Source: Strongylocentrotus purpuratus
Lineage: Eukaryota; Echinodermata; Echinoidea; Camarodonta; Strongylocentrotidae
Direction: 5' to 3'
DNA: 64,000 bases
NCBI RefSeq assembly: GCF_000002235.5
Contig: NW_022145611.1
Coordinates: forward strand, 8,004,242-8,068,241
Position 1 is the first letter of the stretch. Each line of letters starts with the position of its first letter. Below the pieces are notes generated by a model. The model was not told the DNA's origin. It saw only the letters and a program-made list of their open reading frames with translations, and did not search any database. A program made the position numbers and the translations under genes. Of the stretch, positions 24,289-33,890 are shown one piece after another.

Positions 24289-24415
24289 TTAGACCTGTTT
24301 GGTAACATCCTTGCCTGTCCCTATATTCAAACAGGTCTTGGAACTGTTACAGTACCAGAGGTGAGCACAGATATGGGGAAGACAGCATTTTAGACTGAAG
24401 CCAGGTACATTAGCT
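24289..24415 (-). pseudogene. Decayed partial copy of pseudokinase exon 2
   Basis: Read on the minus strand this matches the 3' half of the exon at 24679-24914: shared blocks include CAACAGTTCCAAGACC (CTGTAACAGTTCCAAGACC here) and GGACAGGCAAGGA. The encoded string NSSKTCLNIGTGKDVTKQV parallels NSSKTRLDRGTGKDAAKPV in the intact exon. One extra base shifts the frame relative to the exon, the match to the splice donor is lost and a stop follows. It lies in the same orientation downstream of the exon, so it is a dead tandem exon duplication or a lost alternative exon. Confidence 0.65.
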
Positions 24416-24435
24416 CTTGTACTACATGTACAGGA

Positions 24436-24645
24436 GGCGCGATAGCTCAGTTGGTAGAGCAGTGGTCTGTAATCCGGCGACCCGGGTTGAAACCAAGTCG
24501 ATGCGCTAGTGCCCTTTGGTAAGGCATTAATCCTCATGACCAGGTCCCTCAGAGAGGACCTAAAACCGCTGGTTCTCTGGTTGCTTACTAATAAGCATTT
24601 ATGCTTTCTTAGCAGTCAGGTAAAATAACCATCACTAAAACACTA
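24436..24645 (+). mobile_element. tRNA-derived SINE
   Basis: The head resembles a tRNA gene: TAGCTCAGTTGG (A box) near 24443 and GGGTTGAAACC (B box, mutated from GGTTCGANNCC) near 24484. It continues into a non-tRNA body with GCGCTAGTGCCCTTTGGTAA and GGCATTAATCCTCATGAC, phrases that recur on the minus strand near 38.6 kb. There is no acceptor stem closure, so it is a SINE and not a working tRNA gene. It sits between the intact exon 2 and its decayed copy, in the opposite orientation. Confidence 0.75.
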
Positions 24646-24678
24646 AAACTAAAGTGTAAGTAATACAAAAGGACTTAC

Positions 24679-24914
24679 CTCTCCAAGTAGACAGGCTTTG
24701 CAGCGTCCTTGCCTGTTCCTCGATCCAAGCGGGTCTTGGAACTGTTGGAGTGCCACAGGCATTCTATGATGTGGGGATGAAAGCGTTTGGACTGGAGCCG
24801 GGAGAGGGTGAGGGCCTCAGTCTTCCACTGCTGGTAGTGGTCCGGGTGGAACGTCTGCAGAAGACCTCTGCGAGGGGAGCCATTACTGGTCTGCCACTCC
24901 ACGATACCAAAGTT
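24679..24914 (-). CDS. Pseudokinase exon 2: kinase N-lobe
   Basis: 236 nt, starting after ATTCCTTCAG in phase 0 and ending GAGAG|GTAAGT, leaving two bases that the next exon (10020-10212) completes. The product reads as a kinase N-lobe. NFGIVEWQ corresponds to the end of the glycine loop. GLLQTFHPDH corresponds to the VAVK strand, with the ATP-contacting Lys replaced by Gln. KTEALTLSRLQ holds the helix C Glu, and HPHIIECLW matches the usual HPNIV turn. A charged insert (SNSSKTRLDRGTGKDAA) precedes the strand leading to the hinge. The phase and sequence continuity with the exons on both sides are strong. The loss of Lys here agrees with the loss of the HRD Asp in the next exon. Confidence 0.75.
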
Positions 24915-25315
24915 CTGAAGGAATTTATAAATAGGAAATTAAGATTCTGAACCAGAATACATGGCACCAAGCAGTAAGAAATGGTAATATTACTACCTCA
25001 GCATATTAAGAAGAAACATTACATGCATTTCACATTCACTCTTGCACAGAAATTCTAACTCAGGTGTACATTCCCAGCATGCAGGTGTGGGTGTGTGTAT
25101 ACATGTGTACATGTGTTTCTCATACAAATCAAGTAGAGATTTCATAAGGTGGGAATTGTGTACTACATTGTATAGTATATTAAATATCAAGATAACAGGA
25201 CTCTCAAAAAGCAAATTATGTGATAGATCGCATTGACGGAATGCAGGCGTGTACAGGGTATAAAACATGTGTCCCTTCTTGGCATGTGCCATGGGTTGCA
25301 CTTTGCAAAACAGAA

Positions 25316-25430
25316 GAAGTAAAAGAAAAGAACAAGACCGAGAACAAGACCAAGAACAACACTAAGAACAAGAAAACAAAGAAGATCAAGAAGAAGAACA
25401 AGATCACGGACAAAGAGGAGGCAAGAAAAA
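25316..25430 (+). repeat. AAGAACAAGAC-type short tandem repeat
   Basis: A diverged repeat of AAGAACAAGACC-like units. The reading frame across it is a Lys/Asn/Thr string and not a gene. Confidence 0.65.
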
Positions 25431-26050
25431 GTGGCTGTTCTTGGCACAGACCATAGCTTAGGTTAAGGTAATGAAAACCAAAGCCTATCTCTGTAATGAG
25501 AACATGGTCTAGTTTTACTTCCAATAGATGATCACAAGAACAGATGTAAGTCTACCTTAGCAATTCACTCATTGTCCTTGACAACAGGAAAATCGAAACA
25601 TTTTGGCAAATTATGTGGCAACATCCTACAGGAAACCTAGATACAGAGATTTCTCGTTGTTGAAAGAATCAACTAAAATTCAGGAGCAGTTGGGACCAGA
25701 TAAAATTGGTATACTGAGGGATAATTCCTGCTCCAAATTAGCCGAGACTTACTTCTAAACATGATGTGAATCACTTCCAATTTTGATGGAAATTGTTAAA
25801 TAGATATCTATGACTAAAATGAAATATAGAGGAGACTTCAAGGGAGAAGAATGGCAGATGAGCTCACAAATAAAAAGATGGGGAAAATGAAGGAAAGAGA
25901 AGTACCTGTATGAGAGGGAGATAAGAGGGGATGGAAAACAGGGAAAGGGAAGAAAGAAGAAGCAAAAGACAAAGAATGAATTAGAATGGGAATGAAAAAG
26001 AAAGAGAATGGATAATAGAGAGAAGAAAAGAGAAATAAAAAGGAGAAGAG
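25431..26050. other. Intron sequence, purine-rich second half
   Basis: No exon recognised. From about 25830 to 26050 the plus strand is strongly purine-rich (GGGAAAAGAGAG-like words) without a regular period. Confidence 0.4.
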
Positions 26051-26052
26051 AA

Positions 26053-26160
26053 TTAAGCCCCAGTCCCATATAAAGCCGGACCAGCACGGACGAGCACGGA
26101 CCACTCCGGACCATCCCGGACCATGGTCTGGGGTGATCCGGGATGGTCCGGGATGTTTTG
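26053..26160. mobile_element. Partial copy of GC-rich foldback element
   Basis: Starts TTAAGCCCCAGTCCCATATA and continues with GGACCAGCACGGAC and CCGGACCATCCCGGACCATG-type words, like the left arm of the complete element at 26180-26658. The right part seems to be missing. Confidence 0.55.
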
Positions 26161-26179
26161 TTCAAAAAAGTGTGATGCT

Positions 26180-26658
26180 TTAAAAGCTACAGTCCCATAT
26201 ACGTCCCGGACCGTCCCGGACCATCCCGGACCCCATCCGGGGTGATCCGGGATTCGGTCCGTGTTGACACCGTGTTGGCACCGGGGTGGTCCTGGATGGT
26301 CCTGGATGGTCCTGGGCGGTCAATAACTCACTCCCGGACTGCCACGGATCAACACGGACCGCCCCGGCGCCACTACGGATGACCCCGGACCCAGCACGGT
26401 GGCTACACGGATCACCCCAGATCAAACTATTGTCCCGGACCGTCCCGGACCACCCCGGCAGTTTTTGACCGTCAAAAACATCCGGGGTCGACTCCCGGAC
26501 CGCCCAGGACCATCCAGGACCGTCCAGGACCATCCAGGACCATCCAGGACCACCCCGGTGCCAACACGGTGTCAACACGGACCGAATCCCGGATCACCCC
26601 GGATGGGGTCCGGGATGGTCCGGGACGGTCCGGGACGTATATGGGACTGTAGCTTTAA
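26180..26658. mobile_element. GC-rich foldback element, TTAA-flanked
   Basis: 479 bp. Arms of about 130 bp are near-perfect inverses: the left begins AGCTACAGTCCCATATACG after TTAA, and the right ends CGTATATGGGACTGTAGCT before TTAA. The arms are built from ten-base units like CCGGACCATC and AGGACCATCC. Because of the palindrome, both strands are open and translate to similar Pro/Gly/Arg-rich strings; these are not genes. Very GC-rich against AT-rich flanks. Confidence 0.8.
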
Positions 26659-27599
26659 GCAGAGCACAAACAGGAAAGAATACAAGAAGTAGAAAGAGAA
26701 CTTTGAGGAACAAAGTTGATGAATAAAATAACATACTGTAAGAGTTTTTTTTTAAGATGAAAAAGAAGAGAAGAGAAAGAAGAAAAAGAGGAAGAAGGAG
26801 AAGCAACAAATCACAAGACAGAACTACATATATACAGTGTAGCTGCAACAGTTGAATTGCAGGAATAGGTTCAGATTAGAGAGCTGTAATCGGTACGGAA
26901 AGTGGTGTCTGGCCTACAGTACGCAAGGATTATGTAATCATAATTAAACCATTGGCCCAATCAATTAAAACATTGTCGATGACCTACATGTACATGTGCT
27001 CAAAATACATTCGTTCAAAGAACCTGTAAATTAATCATTACAAAATTGGCAACTCTGTGACATATCTTTTATTGTCCTCTCCCATTTGCTCTGTACTTTA
27101 AATTTCATATATTTGTAGTTGTTGATGAAGGAATGGATTTGTTTTATACCGATTTACAGCGAGAGAGGTTGTGCAAAAACAATATGTGCGATGACTACAT
27201 GTATATCTAGGGTGCATGTACGACTACATAGTTTCTTTAGATGAAAGAGAAATATATATCACTTTTTCAATATAGAGCAAATGAGAGAAGAATTTGCAAG
27301 ATAAGTCACAGACTTGCCAGTTTGTATTTGATTGATTAAAAGTTCAAAAGTTTATAACTTTCTGATTAGAAATCAGAATTTGTCAAACTTTCACTGATCT
27401 ATTGCTCTTAAAATTTATTGAAACCAACTTGATGTCTAGAGTGGACTTCCCCTTTACAAACAAAAGCAAAAGGAAACTTGGGCGATCCAACTTCACAGGT
27501 TTTCGCAACCTTCATGGAAAGCCCCGCATATAACCTTTGTAAACATAGTTAAAATTTACTGTTACTTTGTATATTTTGATTTTTATATTGCGAAATAAA
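26659..27599. other. Intron sequence with old repeat fragments
   Basis: Between about 27360 and 27460 the phrases AACTTTC, TCAAACTTTCA, AAACCAACTTGATGTC and GTGGACTTCCCCTTTA parallel the right end of the TTAA element at 39013-39667, so a degraded relative is present. No exon was recognised. Confidence 0.45.
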
Positions 27600-27624
27600 A
27601 TTGAATTGAATTGAATTGAATTGA
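27600..27624 (+). repeat. TTGAA tail, possible retroposon 3' end
   Basis: (TTGAA)n directly after GCGAAATAAAA, a pattern seen at the 3' ends of some non-LTR retroposons and SINEs. The run ends within about a dozen bases of the splice donor of the exon at 27635-27852. Confidence 0.5.
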
Positions 27625-27634
27625 AACTACTAAC

Positions 27635-27852
27635 CTCAGGTCTCGACTGCATGATGACATGCTCTACCCACGATGCTTCACTAGGGGCACGGTTGCTACC
27701 CCGGGGCAAGGTATCGTGGGTATGTGGTCCCATCCCGTTGGTAAGAGCTCCCTCTATGTCCGTTCCCTTTCCGTGGCCAGAAGCTCTCGAGGGCGGGACC
27801 GTACGAGCCAGCTGACCCAGTCCAACACGTAGAGCACTGCCCCCTTTCACGG
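27635..27852 (-). CDS. Pseudokinase exon 1: linker before kinase fold
   Basis: 218 nt, starting after TTTTTTCACAG and ending CCTGAG|GTTAGT in phase 0. Its first two bases (CC) complete a codon begun by an upstream exon. The product starts VKGGSALRVGLGQLARTV, continues through a Ser/Gly/His-rich segment with KGTDIEGALTNGMG, and ends SWVEHVIMQSRPE, which runs straight into NFGIVEWQ of the next exon. The last part therefore probably forms the start of the kinase N-lobe and the first part a flexible juxtamembrane-like linker. The upstream 7TM exon (32960-33890) ends with one spare base G, which would make GCC (Ala) at the join. Confidence 0.65.
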
Positions 27853-27919
27853 CTGTGAAAAAAGAAAGCAGTTGGCATTATAAACATGAATAAGCTGAAA
27901 TTTCTTTGAACATTGTTCA

Positions 27920-29190
27920 AAATGTCTAGGTTTTCACATTTTGTCATTTTATACAAAATCAAAGTATCAAAATAATACAAAAAAGCAGGTTAAAAAGGGG
28001 GAGGAGGTGAAAAGAAACTCAATGACAGTATAACGTGTACTTGGTCTAATCAAAGCTTTAAAAAAAACTAATTTTTATGATCGAAAATGCATTAAAAGTT
28101 TTGACACCAATTCAACTTTTAGTATGGTGAAACAGAGCTACACACTTGACATACATGTACATGTACATTACACAGTCATAGACTCTCAAATCTCCAGAAC
28201 CCTCAAATATGAAAATACATATCAGTGACTTTGTCGGAAAGATCTGAAGAAAAAAAGAGTGTATGAACAAGTAAGAGTAACTCAGTAACTTGTCTTGAAT
28301 TGCAATTATTTGAAAATGCTGGTATTCTGGTTTTTCATGAAACTGTCTAGGTTTTCAAATTTGTTCATGTTATACAAAAATCAAAAGTATAAAAATAATA
28401 CACACAAAAAAGGTTGGAATGAGGGAAGAGGTAACAAGAAAAGAAAAAACTCAATAAAAGAATTAAATGTACTTGGTCTAATCAAAGCTTTAAAAGAATC
28501 CTAGGTTTTAAATCCAAAATGTGTTAAAACTTTTGACATGACACCATGCATCTTTTAGTACACTACATGGTGAAGCAGGGCTTCACACTTGACATGTACA
28601 CGTACATCTAGACTCTCAAATCTCCAGAACCCTAAATATGAAAATACATATCAGTGACTTTGTCGGAAAGATCTGAAGAAAAAAGTGTGTATGAACAAGA
28701 GTAACTTGGTAACTTGTCTTGTATTGCAATTCTTCATGAATGCTGGCATTCTGGTTTTTCATGAAATTGTCTAGGTTTTCACATTTTTTTCATTTCATAC
28801 AAAAATTAAAAGTATCAAAATAATACCCCCAAAAAAGGTTAGATAGAGGGAAGAGGTGACAAGAAAAGAAGAAACTCAATGAAAGTATTAAATGTACTTG
28901 GTCTAATCAAACTTTATCAAAGCTTTAAGAGAATCCAAATTTTTAAAATCCAAAATACATTAAAACATTTGACATGACACCGATTCATCTTTTTGTACAT
29001 GCAAAAGCAAGGCTTCACACTTGACATACATCTAGACTCTCAAATCTCCAGAACCCTAAAATATGAAACTACATATCAGTGACTTTGTCGGAAAGATCTG
29101 AAGAAAAAAAGTGTGTATGAACAAGAGTAACTTGGTAACTTCTCTTGTATTGCAATTCTAGATAAATGCTGGCATTCTCGTTTTTCATAT
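27920..29190 (+). repeat. Tandem triplication, unit about 423 bp
   Basis: The phrase TGTCTAGGTTTTCA occurs near 27928, 28345 and 28768, each followed in the same order by TACAAAAATCAAAAGTAT, AATAATAC, ACTTGGTCTAATCAAAGC, GACTCTCAAATCTCCAGAAC, CATATCAGTGACTTTGTCGG and AAAGATCTGAAGAAAAAA. Copies are well conserved, so the amplification is fairly recent. It lies in the intron between the 7TM exon and the linker exon. Confidence 0.85.
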
Positions 29191-29673
29191 CAAATTTATT
29201 GCCCATTCTTTGGTTTCAGTCATAAAAATTGCTTTATGTAAGCGCACAATTTCATAATATTTTGAAAGAATGTTTTTAAAAAATGCTTCTTGATTCTTTC
29301 CTTCTTCATTCTCTTATCCCTCTTCCTCTAGTTCTTCTTTTTTTTAAATATATATTCATTATCTTTTATCAATATCCTCTTCCTCCTTCTTCTCCTACTC
29401 CTTCTGCGATTTCTGTTTGTTCTTCTTCTTCTCCTTCATTGTCATCCTTCTCTTCCTCCTGGTTTTGTTTCTTACTTTTTTTTAGTAATCATCATAATCT
29501 CTCCTCCTTTATAAAGTAGCTTTCGGTTCAGAAATCTTCTCCCTTCCTTCTTTCATTGACTTTGATTAATCTTCATTTTTTCCTCACCATTACCTTCTTT
29601 CTCCTTAGTATTGAAACATTATAAATGCTTGTTTCAAAACAACACATTTCCCCCATCTCGACTTTACTCACAG
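29191..29673. other. Intron sequence with pyrimidine-rich stretch
   Basis: A TTC/CTC-rich stretch at about 29290-29480, otherwise featureless. No exon seen. Confidence 0.4.
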
Positions 29674-29839
29674 TAGGCGGTGTCACACAGAGACCAGAAA
29701 TCCATATTTTAGTTATCCTCTTAATTGCTGTCTGTCATCAATTATCCCATTAAAAATCCTCTAAGGAAGCAAAAAAATTCTCCCTTGAAAGGATTTTTTG
29801 AGGGATTTTTCAAGGGAATTTTCTGTGTGACACCGCCTA
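29674..29839. mobile_element. MITE with AGGCGGTGTCACACAGA ends
   Basis: 166 bp bounded by TAGGCGGTGTCACACAGA and TCTGTGTGACACCGCCTA, a perfect inverted repeat. The interior has a second inverted pair (AAAAATCCTCTAAGG and CAAGGG/AAAGGATTTTT words). No coding capacity. Confidence 0.8.
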
Positions 29840-31020
29840 GTGTGCAAATTTGTCATCTTTTGGCTAAAATCTACCACTGAAATGTACACTGTGAAACCTG
29901 TGAGGTCAATAGGCTTTGCAGTCAGAGTCTACAGTGGGAACATTCCAAGACCTTGAGGTCATTCAGCGTCTGCAGACAATTTTGGTGTTTTCATTCCATA
30001 TTTTGTCATTCCTGTCAAACACTTCTTTGGGGGAACATCAGTATTGTACACTTTAGTTTTCACTTCTCTTTATATGTAAAATACTGTTTTGATCTTTGAA
30101 AAGAAAAATGCAAATTGTCTGTCCAATGTCTCACACTTTTAAAATGGTTTATACTTTATTATACCACATTCAGGACCTACACAAATATGGTTCAAGATGG
30201 TTTTCTCCATCAAATGTTCAACTCTTTTGTTGAGAAGAAAATGGTAGAGGTTTATTGCGGAGTGACATACAATATAGCCAATAGAGATCTGGTTCTCCTC
30301 TTTCCCATTACCCTAATCTGTTTTTAATTAATCTTTTTTTTCCTTGAAATAAGTTATATAGTCTAGTTTGTTTGCTTGCTTGTTTGTTTTGGGTGGTTTT
30401 TTTTTGTGTGTACAGTGTATACTGTATGTACAGGGTAGGTAAAAATCAATGATATTTAAACCATTTCTTCAGGTTCTTGGGAATAATGAATTCCAATTAT
30501 TGGTATTAATCCCTCTTATGCTCAGTAGAAAATTTCCCACCCATTTTCAATTTATTTTTTTCCTTTCTAAAACCTGTTTACCGCAGCCTGCATGGGATTA
30601 TAGCCTATTTACCAGTATTTATCTACCTACCCTATTTCCTTTGCTTTTCCTGTAGCCTATTTACCACCAAATCCATATGGGTCTTCAATATGTATCAATA
30701 GCATTATGGTCAATTTAAAAAAACGGCAGGACGCACCATCATAACCACAGAAATTGGCTTTGGAAAGACAAAAGGGCCATTGAGTACCAGAAAAACCACA
30801 CAAACCTAGAGATTACTCAGTCAGTGTGTATGGAATCCACAGACAATCAGAACACTTCATGAGTCACCTTATGACTTCAAGTCTTTCATCACTTGCAGTC
30901 ATATTTTCTTGATAATTTTCTCCTGATTTATGACTTGCATGTCATTATGGACGACTTCCTGTGTGATGTTCAACATTCACAGGTACTTGCGGTCAACCAT
31001 GTCTTGATATAACCAGGGAT
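29840..31020. other. Intron sequence, nothing recognised
   Basis: About 1.2 kb of AT-rich DNA. The short phrase TAGCCTATTTACCA repeats near 30600 and 30654. No exon with plausible splice sites was found. Confidence 0.4.
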
Positions 31021-31029
31021 GTCAAGAGG

Positions 31030-31700
31030 CACCATCTTGACTTGCCTGTTGCACATGAGACCAGGGGGGGGGGGGGTGTTTCACAAAGTTTCACAAAGAT
31101 CTTAAGCTGAACTTATCTCCAAGTTGGACTTAAAAATTATGGAAAGCAGTTTGCATCTATGGAAATATTTTGTAACAGTTATTTTAACAGGCATAAAATG
31201 TTGATTCAAATCATTCATATTTTTTATTATCATGGAAGATTTCATGCTCTTGATGTGAAATACTTGAATTTTTGCTTTTGAATATATTTCATTATGAGGC
31301 TACAAATGTCTCTCCATAATTTTTAAGTCCAACTTAGAGATAAGTTCAACTGAGGATCTTTGTGAAACACCCCCTGGTATTGGTTGAAGCGTCTGATTAT
31401 ATTGAAGGACATCCAGCACATTTCCGTTCATATGGCTTTCAGCAACATTAAAGCCTTGAAGTTGAAACCCTGGACCCTTTCATGACTTGCCTGTTGCTTG
31501 CACTAGGGCTAGATATTGGTTGAGGCAAAGAAATGTAATGTATACTTTCAAGGACATACAGCACATGTCTGTTCATATGGCTTTCAGCAATATTAAAATC
31601 TTGAAACTCTGGACCAAGTTTTTGACTTGCATGTGGCTGTAGCACTGGGGTCAGATATTGGTTGAGGCAAAGAAATGTAATCTATACTTTACAGCAAATG
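31030..31700 (+). repeat. Tandem repeat, unit ~140 bp, split by a MITE
   Basis: Units with TGACTTGCCTGTTGC, TATTGGTTGAGGCAAAGAAA, GCACATGTCTGTTCATATGG and CTTTCAGCAA recur about three times. One unit is interrupted: its start lies before 31064 and its continuation (TATTGGTTGAAGCG) after 31374, with a MITE in between. Confidence 0.65.
31064..31374. mobile_element. MITE with long GTGTTTCACAAAG arms
   Basis: About 310 bp with arms of some 60 bases. The left arm has GTGTTTCACAAAG, AACTTATCTC and GGACTTAAAAATTATGGA; the right arm has their inverses, ending CTTTGTGAAACACCCCC. The left end carries a G homopolymer expansion. It has inserted into a tandem repeat unit. Confidence 0.75.
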
Positions 31701-32070
31701 TCTGTTCATACGCCTCAAGGGAGATCATAAGGGTAGTCCCTGGTAAGATTCTAAACCTGTGCTGTGCCAGCAGTTTATCATCATCTCCCATTAGAAAATT
31801 TTCAAGAAATAAATTTCAAGTTCAAAGTTATTTTTTAAGGCCAAAAATACCTTCAAATTCAATGGGAACCAACTTCACAACTAATAACCATACAATGATA
31901 TATCCATGTTACAACACATGCTTTTAGTTCTCGTTTAGCAATGTTTTAGGCTAGAAAATTTAAGTTTTTTTTTGTCTGAAACAAATTTACATGTATATTG
32001 TAGGCTTGCATCAGTGATATTATAATAATAATAACAAAATTTTGTGTTTACCCTAGGTAGCCTCAACATA
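31701..32070. other. Intron sequence, nothing recognised
   Basis: AT-rich, with a short ATA/ATT run near 32025. No exon seen. Confidence 0.4.
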
Positions 32071-32071
32071 A

Positions 32072-32290
32072 TTAATACTGTTCTCCCTGAGGGCCCTGTA
32101 ATCATATTATCACCCCGGCTTTACCATTTAAGGAATTTCTTCCTATCGGGTACCATACACCTGGGTGGAGGGTGGCAAATATAGATTCATATATTGCTAA
32201 AGGACATTAGTGCCGCAGTGGGACTCAAACTGCAAACCATGTGATTCACAGTGCAACAATGTATCCACTAGACAACACCTCTATTGATGA
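32072..32290 (-). mobile_element. SINE-like repeat fragment
   Basis: Contains TACTGTTCTCCCTGAGGGCC, shared with 51897-51920, and then AGGACATTAGTGCCGCAGTGG and GGACTCAAACTGCAAACC, which resemble the tRNA-derived part of the SINE at 48430-48775 (a B-box-like GGNNNNGAAC stretch in reverse). Ends are eroded. Confidence 0.45.
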
Positions 32291-32959
32291 ATAGTATTTG
32301 CCCTCCATGGTATAAAGGGGGAGAATTTTGTCACTATCCAATGTTTGGAAGCATTCAAACCAAGTATCTCCTACAGGATACAGTGTTTTGTATACCGGGT
32401 ATCTTATTATTACTCTGAGCGATACTGATACCTGTCTAAGACTTTATTAAAAATAAACGAGGTGTACATAACTGTTATAACAAATATTTGCACAAGGGCG
32501 GACCCAATGTGTGCACTAAAGACATCTTCTTTGTTTGACAGATTACAGGTATATCGTTTATGTTGTCTAACAAAGGAAGGGTAATTTGTTCCAAGATAAA
32601 CAATAGAGAACATTGGCCACAAGTTTAGGGGAGACATGTTTCAATATAATATCTCAAGTGTATCAACTTGAAACGAATTGAAAATTGACAAGTGCTGAAA
32701 CATTTTGATACCATCTTTAGAGTAAGGGTCTTCCTTACCATAATCAATAATCATACTATACATTAGCATCTCATGTCAATTTATCAGAGAAGAAATTGCA
32801 TTCTTTTTTAAGAATTCATTTCTCATAGCTAATTGCCGGTAACAAAGAAAAAAATGGTTTATAGATGTGGATATTGGAGTCAGCAAATCTAATATACACT
32901 TTCCAGTTTGGGTCTTTGTTCATAACATTCATGTAAAAATTATCAGAGTATTGTCTCAC

Positions 32960-33890
32960 CTTTCTTCCTGCAGGAGTGCCAACATGCTTCCAGGGTGGTG
33001 TCCTCCAGGCCAGCATAGAAGACATAGATGACAGGTCCAATGATCCCACTGAACGGAAGTACAATCCCGAACACCCACTGGAACACCACCGTCGGAATAC
33101 TCACATTGAGGTTAGCACCAAAGATAGCTACCACTCCAGGAAAGCGGAAGGCAACTGTACTGAGCATCATGAGGCCAACGCGTTTGACCAGAGCGGCGTT
33201 CTTCTGGATGACCCTAGCCTCCATGGGTGTTACCCCGACATTATGGCGTTGCTGCTTGTGGAGCTGGCAGGCGGTGACGACGATGAGCATGAGGAGGACG
33301 ATGATGGACAGGCCGTCCATGGACGCCAGGACTAGGGTGTAGATCCACATTGGTTCCTGCTCGAGCATGGTGTGAAGCGGGAGACAGAGATAGACCTTGG
33401 AGGTCTCCTGGGCTTCCGCAAACACCGGGAATGGTATGAGAGGCACCACTGCAAAGAGACCAACCAACACCCACTCCGCGATGAGGACGATCCTCAAGGC
33501 ATTGAGGTACGACTTGAGGTTCTTGAATCGCCGCGGCAACAGGAGACGGAGGAGGAAGCTACTGGCGAGCGTCACCATGGTCAACATGCACATGGTGGAG
33601 GTTGCCACGCCCACAAAGCTGGCAAAGCTACAGAGCGCCTTGATGACAACCTCGTCATGCCGATGGTTCAGGATGATGTTCATGGTGAGGATGACATAAG
33701 GGTGGAGGCAGAGGAGCAGGTAACAGAAGAGGAGGTTGTGGATGAGAAAAGCATCTACTGGTATCTCCCTCTTTTGGACCACACCTAAAATGAGGACAAT
33801 GATGTTGACCACGAGTACAGCTGTGGCCACTGTCCACATAACGTATGGAAGGACCTCATCTTGGGTCATCGAGGTCATCTCTTCTTCCAT
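32960..33890 (-). CDS. Seven-transmembrane receptor exon, LGR-like 7TM
   Basis: A 931 nt exon (310 codons plus one base) encoding a whole rhodopsin-family-like 7TM domain in the plasma membrane. Helices lie near residues 15-38, 47-69, 82-109, 131-154, 181-208, 234-258 and 268-293. Typical marks are Asn29 in TM1, Cys87 at the top of TM3 paired with Cys169 (LCLP) in extracellular loop 2, Trp140 in TM4 and PVIY in TM7. LTMVTL in TM3 and CLP in loop 2 resemble LGR/glycoprotein-hormone receptors. The DRY/ERW motif is replaced by ASS and NPxxY by GPVIY. No LRR ectodomain is seen; the ATG gives a short N-terminus. An in-frame stop just upstream, or an acceptor at TTTAAG, makes the 5' limit uncertain. 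The exon ends CRKK + G at AAAG|GTGAGA, so another exon must follow. The linker exon at 27635-27852 is phase-compatible. Confidence 0.8.

Noticed and set aside
24436-24510. tRNA gene
   Set aside because: A and B boxes are present but the B box is altered, the cloverleaf does not close and the sequence runs into a SINE body repeated elsewhere.
26180-26692. Pro/Gly/Arg-rich open frames of about 100-130 codons
   Set aside because: They lie on both arms of a palindromic element and mirror each other; no start context or domain.
33028-33788. Plus-strand open frames of 100-138 codons opposite the 7TM exon
   Set aside because: They are shadows of the GC-rich minus-strand coding exon; composition is charged and domain-free.
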